Shown here: positions 1 through 7,187 of the stretch, one piece after another | Layout of the letters: the number at the start of each line of letters is the position of its first letter | Position numbering within the stretch: the stretch's first letter is position 1 | Origin: a virus | DNA length: 22,007 bases | Virus record (IMG/VR): IMGVR_UViG_3300009505_000077 | Location: 1 to 22,007 of that record | Reading direction: 5' to 3' (one strand) | Position numbers and translations under genes: made by a program | Notes under the pieces: generated by a model | Told to the model about the DNA's origin: nothing | Databases searched by the model: none | What the model saw: only the letters and a program-made list of their open reading frames with translations

Positions 1-180
1 CGTCAGTCAGGCGTCCCCATGAGCGACGCTATGCGCGTTGCTGGTGACAACGAGGCTCTACGCGCTATGGTCGTCGCCGCTTACAGCTACCCGCGCTTTT
101 CCAGCGACAGCTACCGCAGGGAAGCCGCAACGGACTTCCGCAATGAGATCGAGCTTATCTGCTACGGCACTGGCACCTGA
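1..180 (+). CDS. 3' end of a small conserved phage-like protein (partial)
   Basis: Frame 1 is open from the window edge to a TGA at 178-180, giving 59 residues that end in CYGTGT. The start lies outside the window, although an internal ATG at 19 exists. The text (a segment reading SDAMRVAG, then AYSYPRFSS and a closing acidic/aromatic stretch) resembles short uncharacterised proteins common in phages of alphaproteobacteria, but I cannot name a function. A GC hairpin follows 33 bases after the stop, which supports this being the real end of a transcript. Confidence 0.55.
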   Translation, partial: RQSGVPMSDAMRVAGDNEALRAMVVAAYSYPRFSSDSYRREAATDFRNEIELICYGTGT

Positions 181-212
181 TTGACCAAACGCAAAATTGA
201 CCAGAATCAGCA

Positions 213-232
213 AGGGGGCCGCAAGGCCCCCT
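213..232 (+). terminator. GC-rich hairpin, likely terminator of the first gene
   Basis: A perfect 8-bp stem (AGGGGGCC / GGCCCCCT) with a GCAA tetraloop lies 33 bases after the stop at 180. The following bases (ATCTCTAT) are only moderately T-rich, so termination may be imperfect. It also lies between the convergent ends of the first gene and the leftward gene at 278. Confidence 0.6.
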
Positions 233-277
233 ATCTCTATCCAGATTATTCGCCATCCGGCTTACTCGCTACCCAGC

Positions 278-565
278 TTATTCAATCCGCCATACCCGAA
301 CACCATTGCCCTCTTTTCTTGACGAGAACTTCTTCCCGTGTCTGGCCCCATGTATCCTAGACGAAACTGCTGGGTTCGACCTAGACCCCCTCGGCTCATC
401 CTCGAAGAAAATACTATCCCCGACATCCATTTCTAAAAACGGGTAAACCGGCTTACCACGAGAAGCCTTGCCGTATCTATACTCGTTCACCTTCCTGCCA
501 TTCTCATGAACCGGGCAGTCCTCGTATGTTTCTCTCAGCTCTACATCCTTATCAATCTTGAACAT
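278..565 (-). CDS. small conserved phage protein (DUF7303-like)
   Basis: A 95-residue protein with a basic N-terminal half and a recognisable C-terminal pattern: YPFLEMDVGDSIFF, then a basic run with HGARHGKKF, and a final GVRVWRIE. This YPF-x2-M-x-VGD ... (K/T)F-x2-R ... VWR layout is typical of small uncharacterised phage proteins (DUF7303-like, from memory). A GAAAGGG Shine-Dalgarno lies about 8 bases before the ATG. The gene is preceded by the 460-base non-coding region, so any promoter lies there. A divergent relative of the same pattern is encoded at 6970-7182. Function unknown. Confidence 0.7.
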   Translation of the reverse strand: MFKIDKDVELRETYEDCPVHENGRKVNEYRYGKASRGKPVYPFLEMDVGDSIFFEDEPRGSRSNPAVSSRIHGARHGKKFSSRKEGNGVRVWRIE

Positions 566-1026
566 TGATAAATCCCTTTCTGTTCATCGGTTACATATGA
601 AACGTATATACGCACACACATCAACCCGCAAGTCGCCATTACGGATATTTCGGATATCCACGATTATGTAAAAATGTGTGTAGGCGTTAGGGCCATAGAA
701 ATAAGGGGTGAAGTATCTCTTTAGAGATCGAATATCGGATATTTATACTTTATATTTTATTTCCAGAAAAGAGACTAAACCAACCTTAAGGTAACTGTTT
801 ATGTGTAATACTCCTTAGTGGTACTGGCTACCTATAAATATGGCTATTCCTGCATAGGCGATTTTCCGTAATATCCGAAAAATACTATCCAGTAAAAACA
901 ATGACTTAGATGCAAATAACGCCTACACATTCTCTGCATAGGCGTTAGATATTCGTAGGGATATTCGTGGTGTGCGGGCCAAAACTAGGCCAGTGTCGCT
1001 GGAAGTTAGACCAGTGTCGCTGGAAA
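566..1026. other. AT-rich non-coding region with short repeats (candidate origin or control region)
   Basis: No convincing ORF lies in these 461 bases, the only long non-coding stretch in the window. The core TAGGCG occurs at 681-686, 854-859 and 940-945 on the plus strand and at 920-925 inverted. TGTGTAGGCGTT (677-688) is the exact inverse of AACGCCTACACA (918-929), and AACGCCTA (918-925) pairs with TAGGCGTT (939-946). CGGATA occurs at 642, 651 and 736 and inverted at 872-877. AATATCGGATATT (731-743) is a perfect palindrome. The region lies directly downstream of the primase-helicase gene. Clustered short repeats in AT-rich DNA next to replication genes are typical of phage origins or regulatory regions; this role is inferred. 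Confidence 0.5.
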
Positions 1027-1040
1027 CTAGACCAGTGTTA
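985..1040. repeat. 21-base tandem repeat spanning the primase stop codon
   Basis: CCAGTGTCGCTGGAA at 990-1004 recurs at 1011-1025, and a partial third unit (CCAGTGTTA) begins at 1032; the period is exactly 21 bases. Read on the minus strand in the primase frame, each unit is seven codons and contains the stop: ACA CTG GTC TAG, then ACA CTG GTC TAA, then ACA CTG GCC TAG. The end of the gene has therefore been tandemly copied, leaving the stop in triplicate. The unit core CCAG-N5-CTGG is also a dyad. Confidence 0.8.
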
Positions 1041-3273
1041 GCCTCTTCGATGTCCTGCCTTTGCCTGCTGCGATCTCCTCCTCGTGGAGCATTTTGCGCT
1101 CAACCATGTGCGCGACCATCTTGTCCACGTCCTCTGGTTTCCACTTTCGAGACAGTTTGTTGCGCAGAACGCCGATTGTGAGGCCCTCGTCACCGACTGC
1201 GTGTGCAATGGTGGACTGCAACGCCATCGCCTGCTTGCCCTTGTTGGGATCGTTGGAAACAACAAGGTGCATCTTGGACTCGATGTCGCGCTTGACCAGT
1301 GCGAACGCCCAGCGGACATGCTCTACCGTGCGCAGACCTTCTGGCGCGGCCAACACAAACGATACCTTGGCAACAAGCTCGTAGGCCCGCAGATAGAGCG
1401 ATTCCAAGCCTGTCATGGCCTTGTGTTCCTCGGCGTTGGTTTCAAACCAGTCCACCACCTCGTCCAGAAGCGCAGACGCGGCTGGCTCCGTCCTGATGGG
1501 GGTGCGCGGACTGGTCTCAGCAACCTCGTTGGATGACATGGTGTCAAAAGACCCCGCAGCGTAGATAGACCTGATCTTGTCAGCCATGCCAGATGGCAAC
1601 GCCGAACGCTTGAAGCCCTTTTTGGAGCGGGGTGCCGTCTCCTTTTCCTCAAACAGCAATGACCTGCCGATAAATCCGTTGGTGGCAGCGTCGAAGTCCA
1701 CAAGGCCGTCAAACGTCACTGGCGTAGTGAAGCCGATGATGCTGACGAACGGACGGATCAAACCCTCGTCCAGCGCATCCAGCTTGGACACCAGCTTTGC
1801 TATGGCGGATTCGTCCACCCTGTCGCCCTCGTCCTTGCGGCGGTTCATGGCGGCGATCTCTTTGCTGATCTGAGACTTGATGTCGTCCTTCAGGTCGCCC
1901 GTAATAAGCATCCGCCCGTTTGCCTTGGAGTACGCAGACATCAAGGTGCCGATCACGCCTTCAAGGTAGGCCGCGCCACCACGCTGCTGCGCGTTCTTGA
2001 TCTTGTGCAGGAACAGGCCGATCTCGTCCACGATGTAGAACGCAGCCTGATGGCGGAGCGCGATGTTGCGCATGATCTCCTGCTCTGACTTGATGGCACC
2101 ATGCGTGGCGGCGCTAATACCAGCCACGGCGTGTATCTCAGCGATGGACTGCTGGATTGATTCCTTGCCAGTACCAGACCCTGCAACGCAGAACGTAAAC
2201 AGGTTGGACGTTACGTTGTCGCGCTCGTCGCGGTACTTCAGGCCGACAAGGTTGCCGACAGCCGTAAGCGCCCCAGCAACAGCAAGACGCTCACGTGGGC
2301 GGCGGGACTGGGATTCGATCCACGCGGCAACTTCACCGACAAACCCCGGCGGGCGCAACAGGTCAATGTCGTGGTCAAGCGGAAGGGATGTTTCTGGTGT
2401 GCCAAGATCGAACTCCACGTCCGGCGTGAAGGTGACGGACTGCACCCAACCCGCCTGCTCCGCGAGATAGATCAGGGTTCCGATTGTTTTTGGTGACGCC
2501 GACTTGCCAAATGAGTGCCACTTCTTGTGCATCTCGTCTGCTTCGTACTTGCTGGATGATTGCGACCACTTGTCCCAAACGTCGAAACCAGTGCCTTCAG
2601 TGGCATGGTGTACGCACATACCAACCTCGACCCAACGCTCGTAATCGTCTGGATCGTCGATATAGGAAAGCATGTCCGCGATGTCCTCGTGGGACACGTC
2701 CAGCACGGAACCGTTGTACTCATTGCGGTGGTGTTCCGGCTTCTTGAGCATTGCCAGCAATTCTTCAGGCGCGTCGTCGATGTCGTCAGGTTCACCGAGT
2801 ACGGCTTTATACCTATCACCGGACTGGTGCATGGACCCTGGACCGACAACATAACCAGACGACTTGAAGTCAATTCCGGGGTAGTCTTTTAACGACTGCA
2901 CAAGCGGGATACCACTTGCCTTGAAGTACAGGTGCTTTGACCCACCGCCGGAACCAGTGTCCACGACAAGGCCAGCAGACGAAAGCGCAGGCACATCTTC
3001 GAGCAGCTTTTGGTACGATTCTACGCCGCCATTGCGGGCGTCAATGTCAACAACGAGAAGGCCAGACATAAGGACGCCGTAGCCCGTGTTGAACACGCCT
3101 ATATCGTGGAACGTGTCCCACTGCTCGTCCGACCAGTCCGGTGTGTGCTGCCAACCGGATGAGTACGGTTTCTTGTACGCCATTTTCTCATGAAGCGGTT
3201 CGCCATCGTGATCGTTCGCGCCAAGCAGGCCAAATACTTTGTATCCTGCATCCCTAAATTCATTGTGTATCAT
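1027..3273 (-). CDS. bifunctional DNA primase-polymerase / helicase fusion
   Basis: A 748-residue replication protein predicted to make primers and unwind DNA. Residues about 10-175 form an archaeo-eukaryotic primase (PrimPol) domain: the metal-binding DID at 76-78 in LLVVDIDARNGG, SKHLYFK at 112-118, and GIDFKSSGYVVGPGS at 133-147. Residues about 195-270 match the PriCT-2 linker (DDYERWVEVGMCVHH). From about 305 a DUF3987-like ATPase follows, with Walker A AGSGTGK at 364-370 and Walker B YIVDE at 413-417. The C-terminus (about 690-740) looks like a winged helix. Its start overlaps the upstream HTH gene by 14 bases, so they are probably one transcript. Similar fusions are known from phages and plasmids. 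No separate DNA polymerase is visible in the window. Confidence 0.88.
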   Translation of the reverse strand: MIHNEFRDAGYKVFGLLGANDHDGEPLHEKMAYKKPYSSGWQHTPDWSDEQWDTFHDIGVFNTGYGVLMSGLLVVDIDARNGGVESYQKLLEDVPALSSAGLVVDTGSGGGSKHLYFKASGIPLVQSLKDYPGIDFKSSGYVVGPGSMHQSGDRYKAVLGEPDDIDDAPEELLAMLKKPEHHRNEYNGSVLDVSHEDIADMLSYIDDPDDYERWVEVGMCVHHATEGTGFDVWDKWSQSSSKYEADEMHKKWHSFGKSASPKTIGTLIYLAEQAGWVQSVTFTPDVEFDLGTPETSLPLDHDIDLLRPPGFVGEVAAWIESQSRRPRERLAVAGALTAVGNLVGLKYRDERDNVTSNLFTFCVAGSGTGKESIQQSIAEIHAVAGISAATHGAIKSEQEIMRNIALRHQAAFYIVDEIGLFLHKIKNAQQRGGAAYLEGVIGTLMSAYSKANGRMLITGDLKDDIKSQISKEIAAMNRRKDEGDRVDESAIAKLVSKLDALDEGLIRPFVSIIGFTTPVTFDGLVDFDAATNGFIGRSLLFEEKETAPRSKKGFKRSALPSGMADKIRSIYAAGSFDTMSSNEVAETSPRTPIRTEPAASALLDEVVDWFETNAEEHKAMTGLESLYLRAYELVAKVSFVLAAPEGLRTVEHVRWAFALVKRDIESKMHLVVSNDPNKGKQAMALQSTIAHAVGDEGLTIGVLRNKLSRKWKPEDVDKMVAHMVERKMLHEEEIAAGKGRTSKRLTLV

Positions 3274-3442
3274 TATTCCTCCGGCGCAGATGCTTGGATA
3301 GCGTCTGGATTGTGTGGTGTGTCGGGTTCTTGTTTTCGCCAGTCTTGATTCGACGTATGGTGTTGTAGTGCAAACCCGTCACCCTGACGAGGTATGACAG
3401 GTTCGCCGTGCGCAGCGCATCAACGACTTGTTCTAGGGTCAC
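3260..3442 (-). CDS. small HTH (Cro/cI-like) transcriptional regulator
   Basis: A 60-residue DNA-binding protein. I chose the GTG at 3442 because a strong AAAGGAGG (3449-3456) lies six bases upstream; the longer readings begin at ATG 3469 or TTG 3508, and the latter overlaps the control region. The helix-turn-helix spans about residues 10-50, with the recognition helix near TGLHYNTIRRIKTGE, a form usual in phage Cro/XRE proteins. It overlaps the primase-helicase start by 14 bases and diverges from the Sak4 operon. The intervening DNA contains inverted TGACA/TGTCA half-sites that it may bind (inference). Confidence 0.75.
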   Translation of the reverse strand: MTLEQVVDALRTANLSYLVRVTGLHYNTIRRIKTGENKNPTHHTIQTLSKHLRRRNNDTQ

Positions 3443-3538
3443 TTTGTGCCTCCTTTCATTATTTGACATCTTAATGTTGACACTGCACTGTCCTGTATGT
3501 AATGTCAAGTTTGTGGAAAGAAGAGAAAAGGAGACGAT
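3443..3538. promoter_or_regulatory. divergent control region with TGACA/TGTCA half-sites
   Basis: This short region separates the leftward HTH/primase genes from the rightward replication operon. TTGACA occurs on the plus strand at 3463-3468 and 3477-3482 (14 bases apart) and on the minus strand at 3508-3503. TTGACAT (3463-3469) and ATGTCAA (3502-3508) are exact inverses. In the centre, GACACTGCACTGTC (3479-3492) is a near-perfect dyad. The TTGACA copies could serve as -35 boxes, but no good -10 box sits at the right spacing, so promoter positions are uncertain. The ribosome-binding site for the rightward gene is AAGGAG at 3528-3533. Confidence 0.55.
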
Positions 3539-4309
3539 ATGTCAATTCTATCCAAAATCGCCAAGCCTAAGGATCGCGCTATCATCGCAACATTATGCGG
3601 TGACAGCGGTATGGGTAAGACCACCCTCGCGGCGACATGGCCGAAGCCTATTGTTATTCGTGCCGAGGACGGTTTGCAATCCATTGCGCAGGACAAGCGC
3701 CCGGATGCGTTCCCGTTGCTGACAAGTGTAGATGAGTTGTGGGAGCAGTTGACCGCTCTTGTAACCGAAGATCATGAGTACAAGACGCTCATCATTGACA
3801 GCGTGACTGCGCTGGAGCGACTGTTTATTCAGAACGTGATCGACAGTGACCCGAAGAAGCCGAAGAGCATCAACCAAGCAATGGGTGGCTACGGCGCTGG
3901 CTTGTCAACTGTTGCATCTATGCACCAGCGTGTCCGTAAGGCTTGCGGCCTGCTTAATGAGCGCAAGGGCATGAACGTTATTTTTGTTGCTCATGCTGAC
4001 ACTGAGACCATCGAGCTTCCCGACCAAGACCCGTACACGCGGTACAGCTTGCGGCTGGGTAAGAAGTCTGTTGCTCCATATGTGGACGACAGCGACATAG
4101 TTGGTTTCTTGAAGCTGGAGACATTCACGACTGGCGACGGTGAGCGCAAGAAGGCGATCAGCGACGGTACGCGGGTTATTGTGACACACGCCACTGCGTC
4201 GAACGTGTCGAAGAATCGGTATGGCTTGACTGAAGAGCTTACTGTGAAAGAGGGTGAAAACCCGTTTGCCGGTCTTATCCCCGGCTTGGATAAAGGAGCA
4301 TCTAAATGA
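3539..4309 (+). CDS. Sak4-like RecA-fold ATPase (AAA_24), recombination mediator
   Basis: A 256-residue P-loop ATPase. Walker A is GDSGMGKTT at 21-29, Walker B is TLIIDSV at 83-89, and a RecA-like strand NVIFVAHADTE follows later. Length and motif order match phage Sak4/AAA_24 proteins, which act as single-strand annealing or RecA-like recombinases together with a phage SSB. The immediate downstream gene is an SSB-type protein overlapping by ATGA, as in many Sak4 modules. It opens the rightward replication/recombination operon, with ribosome-binding site AAGGAG six bases before the start. No Rad51-like N-terminal extension is present. Confidence 0.85.
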   Translation: MSILSKIAKPKDRAIIATLCGDSGMGKTTLAATWPKPIVIRAEDGLQSIAQDKRPDAFPLLTSVDELWEQLTALVTEDHEYKTLIIDSVTALERLFIQNVIDSDPKKPKSINQAMGGYGAGLSTVASMHQRVRKACGLLNERKGMNVIFVAHADTETIELPDQDPYTRYSLRLGKKSVAPYVDDSDIVGFLKLETFTTGDGERKKAISDGTRVIVTHATASNVSKNRYGLTEELTVKEGENPFAGLIPGLDKGASK

Positions 4310-4863
4310 GTGATTTTTGGGGACTGTCCGATGGTGACAGCGTAAAGGCAACAACGTCTTTCGAACTTGAGGGAGGCAGCATTGAACCTATCCCTGACGG
4401 GACACAGGTTTTGGCGTCTATCGACGAGGCGCGTTGGGACGACAAGGAGGGCGCTGAGTTCATCTCGCTGCGCTGGACTGTCCTGAAGCCAGAGACGTAC
4501 AAGAACCGCAAGGTTTTCCAGAAGCTGTGGGTCATGGGTAACAACCCGAACCAGAACGACCCGACGAAGGCAAAGGCGCAGGGCGACAAGGCCAAGCGTA
4601 TGCTGGGTGCCATTGACGGAAACTGCGGTGGAAAGCTGATGGCTGGCGGCGGAAAGCCGAGCGACACTGACTTGCAGGTGTCGTTGATTGCAAAGCCAAT
4701 GATTGTGAAGTTGGCGGTGTGGGAAATGACAGGCGCTATGGGCGACAAGATGTCCGGCAACTGGGTTCAGGCTGTGTCACCAAAAGAGAATGGTGTCGCA
4801 GAAGCACCTAAGCCGCAAGCGCCAAAGCCTGACTCGGCGGCTTCGGATGAGATTCCGTTTTGA
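4306..4863 (+). CDS. single-stranded DNA-binding protein (DUF669-like)
   Basis: A 185-residue protein whose start overlaps the Sak4 stop (ATGA). Residues about 28-75 (PDGTQVLASIDEARW ... FISLRWTVLKPETYKNRKVFQKLW) fit the DUF669/phage SSB beta-barrel. The C-terminus is a proline/alanine-rich linker ending in SDEIPF, an acidic tail like the DDIPF tip by which bacterial SSBs recruit partners. Together these indicate a phage SSB that covers replication intermediates and loads Sak4. AAAGGAG at 4292-4298 provides the Shine-Dalgarno. Confidence 0.83.
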   Translation: MSDFWGLSDGDSVKATTSFELEGGSIEPIPDGTQVLASIDEARWDDKEGAEFISLRWTVLKPETYKNRKVFQKLWVMGNNPNQNDPTKAKAQGDKAKRMLGAIDGNCGGKLMAGGGKPSDTDLQVSLIAKPMIVKLAVWEMTGAMGDKMSGNWVQAVSPKENGVAEAPKPQAPKPDSAASDEIPF

Positions 4864-4875
4864 GAGGAGTGAACC

Positions 4876-5067
4876 ATGACTGAAGATATGGAACAAGTAC
4901 ATCACTTCATGGCCGAGGCGCTTCTTATGGCTATGGGAGACAATGGGGCAATGTCAGAGGCGCTGGACCAAGAGTGTAGCAGTCCCACTGATAAGCTGCG
5001 GGTTATTGGCTCAACTGACAGCCTCGATGAACTTGAGACGGTCATGATGTTTGACCGGCTAGACTAA
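4876..5067 (+). CDS. small acidic hypothetical protein
   Basis: A 63-residue, strongly acidic and methionine-rich protein (N-terminus MTEDMEQVHHFM). AGGAG at 4865-4869 and a 12-base gap after the SSB gene support translation as part of the same transcript. It has no recognised domain, membrane segment or metal site. The structured element at 5080-5144 begins 13 bases after its stop and may end this transcript. Confidence 0.65.
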   Translation: MTEDMEQVHHFMAEALLMAMGDNGAMSEALDQECSSPTDKLRVIGSTDSLDELETVMMFDRLD

Positions 5068-5079
5068 CGCCCAACTAAC

Positions 5080-5144
5080 CCACCCGCACGAAGGTTCCCG
5101 ACACCGATTAGCCTGAGTATTCAGAGCCGTGCGGGTGGTTTTTT
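5080..5144 (+). promoter_or_regulatory. structured leader/terminator RNA element, copy 1
   Basis: The outer stem CCACCCGCACG (5080-5090) pairs perfectly with CGTGCGGGTGG (5128-5138) and is followed by six T (5139-5144). The 37-base interior carries AAGGT (5091-5095), CCGATTA (5104-5110) and an inner hairpin CTGA-GTAT-TCAG (5113-5124), extended by a GC/GC pair around a bulged A. The next gene's ribosome-binding site and ATG (5164) follow within 20 bases. It can act as an intrinsic terminator, but the large conserved interior is shared with 12509-12571 and is not needed for termination, suggesting a regulated attenuator or a processed small RNA. Confidence 0.75.
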
Positions 5145-5163
5145 AACGATAAAGGATAATCCT

Positions 5164-6021
5164 ATGGAGCAAAGATCGACCGAATGGTTTGAGGCGCGAA
5201 AGAACCGTGTGACTGGCAGTGTTGTGGGGGCGATCTTGGGTCTATCCACATACATGACCCGCGATGATGTGATGCGGTCGATGGTGCGTAGCAGCCACGG
5301 CGCTGAGAGCGAGTTTACAGGGAACCCAGCGACACAATGGGGCGTGTTCAATGAGGACGGTGCCATTGTGGACTTCACGATGGAAACTGGCATGAAGGTC
5401 GTGTCGTGCGGCTTCTATCCACACCTAGACTGGCTTGGTGCGAGTCCTGATGGTTTGATCGGTGATGACGCACTGATCGAGGTTAAGTGTCCGTTCCGGC
5501 TTCGCGACGGCGGTGAGCATAAGAGCATTGACGTGCAGCCGCACTACTACGCTCAGATGCAGGTGCAGATGTATTGCACGGGCCGCACAAAGACGCATTT
5601 CTGGCAGTGGGCACCACACGCGACGATGCACGAAGTTGTCACTCTGAACGAGGATTGGCTGGACGACAACATTCCTGAGCTGTTCAATTTCTATGAGGAG
5701 TTTCTGGTCGAGCGTGACAATCCAGATGACCACCTGTCACCGAAGCGCCTAGAGGTGAACACAAATCGTGCGTTTCACCTTGTTTCTGAATACGACGACT
5801 TGCAGGAAGCCATTGATCGTGCGGCGGAGCGCAAGGCTGAGATCATGGAAGAGATGGTGGCGATGGCTAAGGGGCGTGATGCACTTATTGCTGGCCGCAA
5901 GATGACAAAGGTCGAGCGTAAGGGGTCTGTGTCATACGCGAATGTTGTGAAGAAGCATTGCAAGGGCGTAGACCTTGAGCCGTTCCGTGGAAAGTCCAGC
6001 ACAAGCTGGAAGTTCACATGA
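5164..6021 (+). CDS. YqaJ-family viral recombinase / 5'-3' exonuclease
   Basis: A 285-residue nuclease of the lambda-exonuclease/YqaJ type, which resects double-strand ends for annealing by a partner such as Sak4. The N-terminus has the family signature QRSTEWFEARKNRVTGS. The PD-(D/E)XK core is GASPDG (92-97, metal ligand D96) followed by IEVK (105-108; E106 and K108), with a conserved Q-x-Q-x-Y helix (QVQMYCTG) after it. The C-terminal 70 residues are helical. It starts just after the structured element, with Shine-Dalgarno AAAGGA, and ends in an ATGA overlap with the HNH gene. All catalytic residues appear intact. Confidence 0.9.
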   Translation: MEQRSTEWFEARKNRVTGSVVGAILGLSTYMTRDDVMRSMVRSSHGAESEFTGNPATQWGVFNEDGAIVDFTMETGMKVVSCGFYPHLDWLGASPDGLIGDDALIEVKCPFRLRDGGEHKSIDVQPHYYAQMQVQMYCTGRTKTHFWQWAPHATMHEVVTLNEDWLDDNIPELFNFYEEFLVERDNPDDHLSPKRLEVNTNRAFHLVSEYDDLQEAIDRAAERKAEIMEEMVAMAKGRDALIAGRKMTKVERKGSVSYANVVKKHCKGVDLEPFRGKSSTSWKFT

Positions 6022-6737
6022 CAAGCATCACAAAAAAACTGGAACGCGCTAGAGATATACTGGCGAAGTACGAGATGCTTGAGAAGTTCTCTGCCGAACA
6101 CGTCGCTGAATTGTCTGATCTGACTGGCGCAAAACTGTCTAATGTTTGCAAGGCAAGATGCCCAAGATCAGGCCGGACAGACATATTTCTTGTCGTTACA
6201 TACGAGGGGTCGGACACCAGAGAATATGGTTTTTCATGGAATAAAAGGATAAGAGGTAAGCACGGCGATCCTAGCGCAAGGGTGAACGATGTTCTGCGCA
6301 GAACGATAAGTCACCAACTTATGTCGTTCAGGGAGCAGGCAGTGCAGCAGTGCTTCTTTTGCGGCTCTGACAAGCACGAACTTCACGTTGACCACGCATG
6401 GCCGACGTTTTCAGTTATTCGAGACGATTGGGTTTCAAAGTCTGGATACCCTAAACTTAAAAAGTCGGCGGACGGTTGCGGCCATGTTTTTGAGTGCCGT
6501 GATGCCGAGCGGTCTTGGCAGAAGCATCACCACGAATCTGTGTCACTTCAGATGCTATGTAAGCCCTGCAATCTGAAGAAATCTGATAACGATAGCCTAG
6601 CAATGTCTGCACTGTGGATCATCGCGCTGCTCTCAAAGCAGCATGAAGAAACTGATGTCAGCGGAATACTGAATACGCTTATGACCATTGGTTCCATGCT
6701 TTTGCCAACAGACGACATCTATAAGGAATACACATGA
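6018..6737 (+). CDS. HNH-type endonuclease, DUF3223-like N-terminus
   Basis: A 239-residue protein with a zinc-stabilised HNH/beta-beta-alpha metal site: CFFC at 112-115, HVDH at 123-126, WQKHHH at 167-172, and LCKPCNLKK at 180-188. A preceding segment (about 52-80, RTDIFLVVTYEG ... GFSWNKRIRG) resembles DUF3223, which often accompanies such nucleases in phages. Its place between exonuclease and helicase, joined by ATGA overlaps on both sides, suggests a resident replication/recombination nuclease rather than an inserted homing endonuclease, but a homing origin cannot be excluded. Confidence 0.7.
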   Translation: MTSITKKLERARDILAKYEMLEKFSAEHVAELSDLTGAKLSNVCKARCPRSGRTDIFLVVTYEGSDTREYGFSWNKRIRGKHGDPSARVNDVLRRTISHQLMSFREQAVQQCFFCGSDKHELHVDHAWPTFSVIRDDWVSKSGYPKLKKSADGCGHVFECRDAERSWQKHHHESVSLQMLCKPCNLKKSDNDSLAMSALWIIALLSKQHEETDVSGILNTLMTIGSMLLPTDDIYKEYT

Positions 6738-6979
6738 CACCCGAACAAGAGCGTAAGGCGAACGAGGCCGCGAACAAGATAATTGATGAGCTTACCAACG
6801 CGGTGACTGAGGCCGACTGTGAGGCTATTGGCGCACGGTCTGGCAAGCTGTTTGCGCGGTTGCAGGAGGTCCACCCAGTACGCGCCACCCACATCATGAA
6901 CTTAGCCTCCCTGCGCAAGAGAGACTTCGCTCGTGGTCGCTTAGTGAGTGAAAAGGTGCAAGGCGACCTGTGGGCCTGA
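6734..6979 (+). CDS. small helical hypothetical protein
   Basis: 81 residues, coupled to the HNH gene by an ATGA overlap. The N-terminal half is a predicted charged helix (TPEQERKANEAANKIIDEL) and the rest is basic. No known domain. It overlaps the next gene by 10 bases, so the three form a coupled unit. Confidence 0.65.
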   Translation: MTPEQERKANEAANKIIDELTNAVTEADCEAIGARSGKLFARLQEVHPVRATHIMNLASLRKRDFARGRLVSEKVQGDLWA

Positions 6980-7182
6980 CAAACAAGCGAGGCAGGCCGA
7001 GGAAGTACCCGTTCGCGGGTATGGCAGTTGGCGATGAACACTTTGAGCCTGGATGCCTTCCGCTACGCAGCCTCCAAAAGAGATTGCAATCATCTTCGTC
7101 TCGCTTCGGACGATTCACTACAAGGCAGGTCCAGCGCAAAGGGCGTTTTGGCGTCCTGCTAACAAAGATCGAAGAAAGGTAA
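6970..7182 (+). CDS. small basic phage protein, paralogue-like to 278-565
   Basis: A 70-residue basic protein that starts at GTG 6970, with AAGG seven bases upstream, inside the end of the previous gene. The opening NKRGRPRKYPF resembles an AT-hook-like GRPRK followed by the YPF-x2-M-x-VGD motif (YPFAGMAVGD). The C-terminus RFTTRQV...GVLLTKIEE parallels the GVRVWRIE end of the protein at 278-565. It may bind DNA via the GRPRK segment (inference). An AAAGG for the helicase gene lies within its last codons. Confidence 0.65.
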   Translation: MGLTNKRGRPRKYPFAGMAVGDEHFEPGCLPLRSLQKRLQSSSSRFGRFTTRQVQRKGRFGVLLTKIEER

Positions 7183-7187
7183 TACAC

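Noticed and set aside
985-1040. CRISPR-like array
   Set aside because: The repeat is tandem with a 21-base period and has no spacers.
972-1384. Several rightward frames opposite the primase-helicase 3' end
   Set aside because: They are antisense to a well-supported gene, low in complexity, and partly made by the tandem repeat.
7053-7187. Upstream extension of the helicase to an ATG at 7053
   Set aside because: It overlaps the small gene 6970-7182 and adds 45 residues without helicase similarity; ATG 7188 has a good Shine-Dalgarno.
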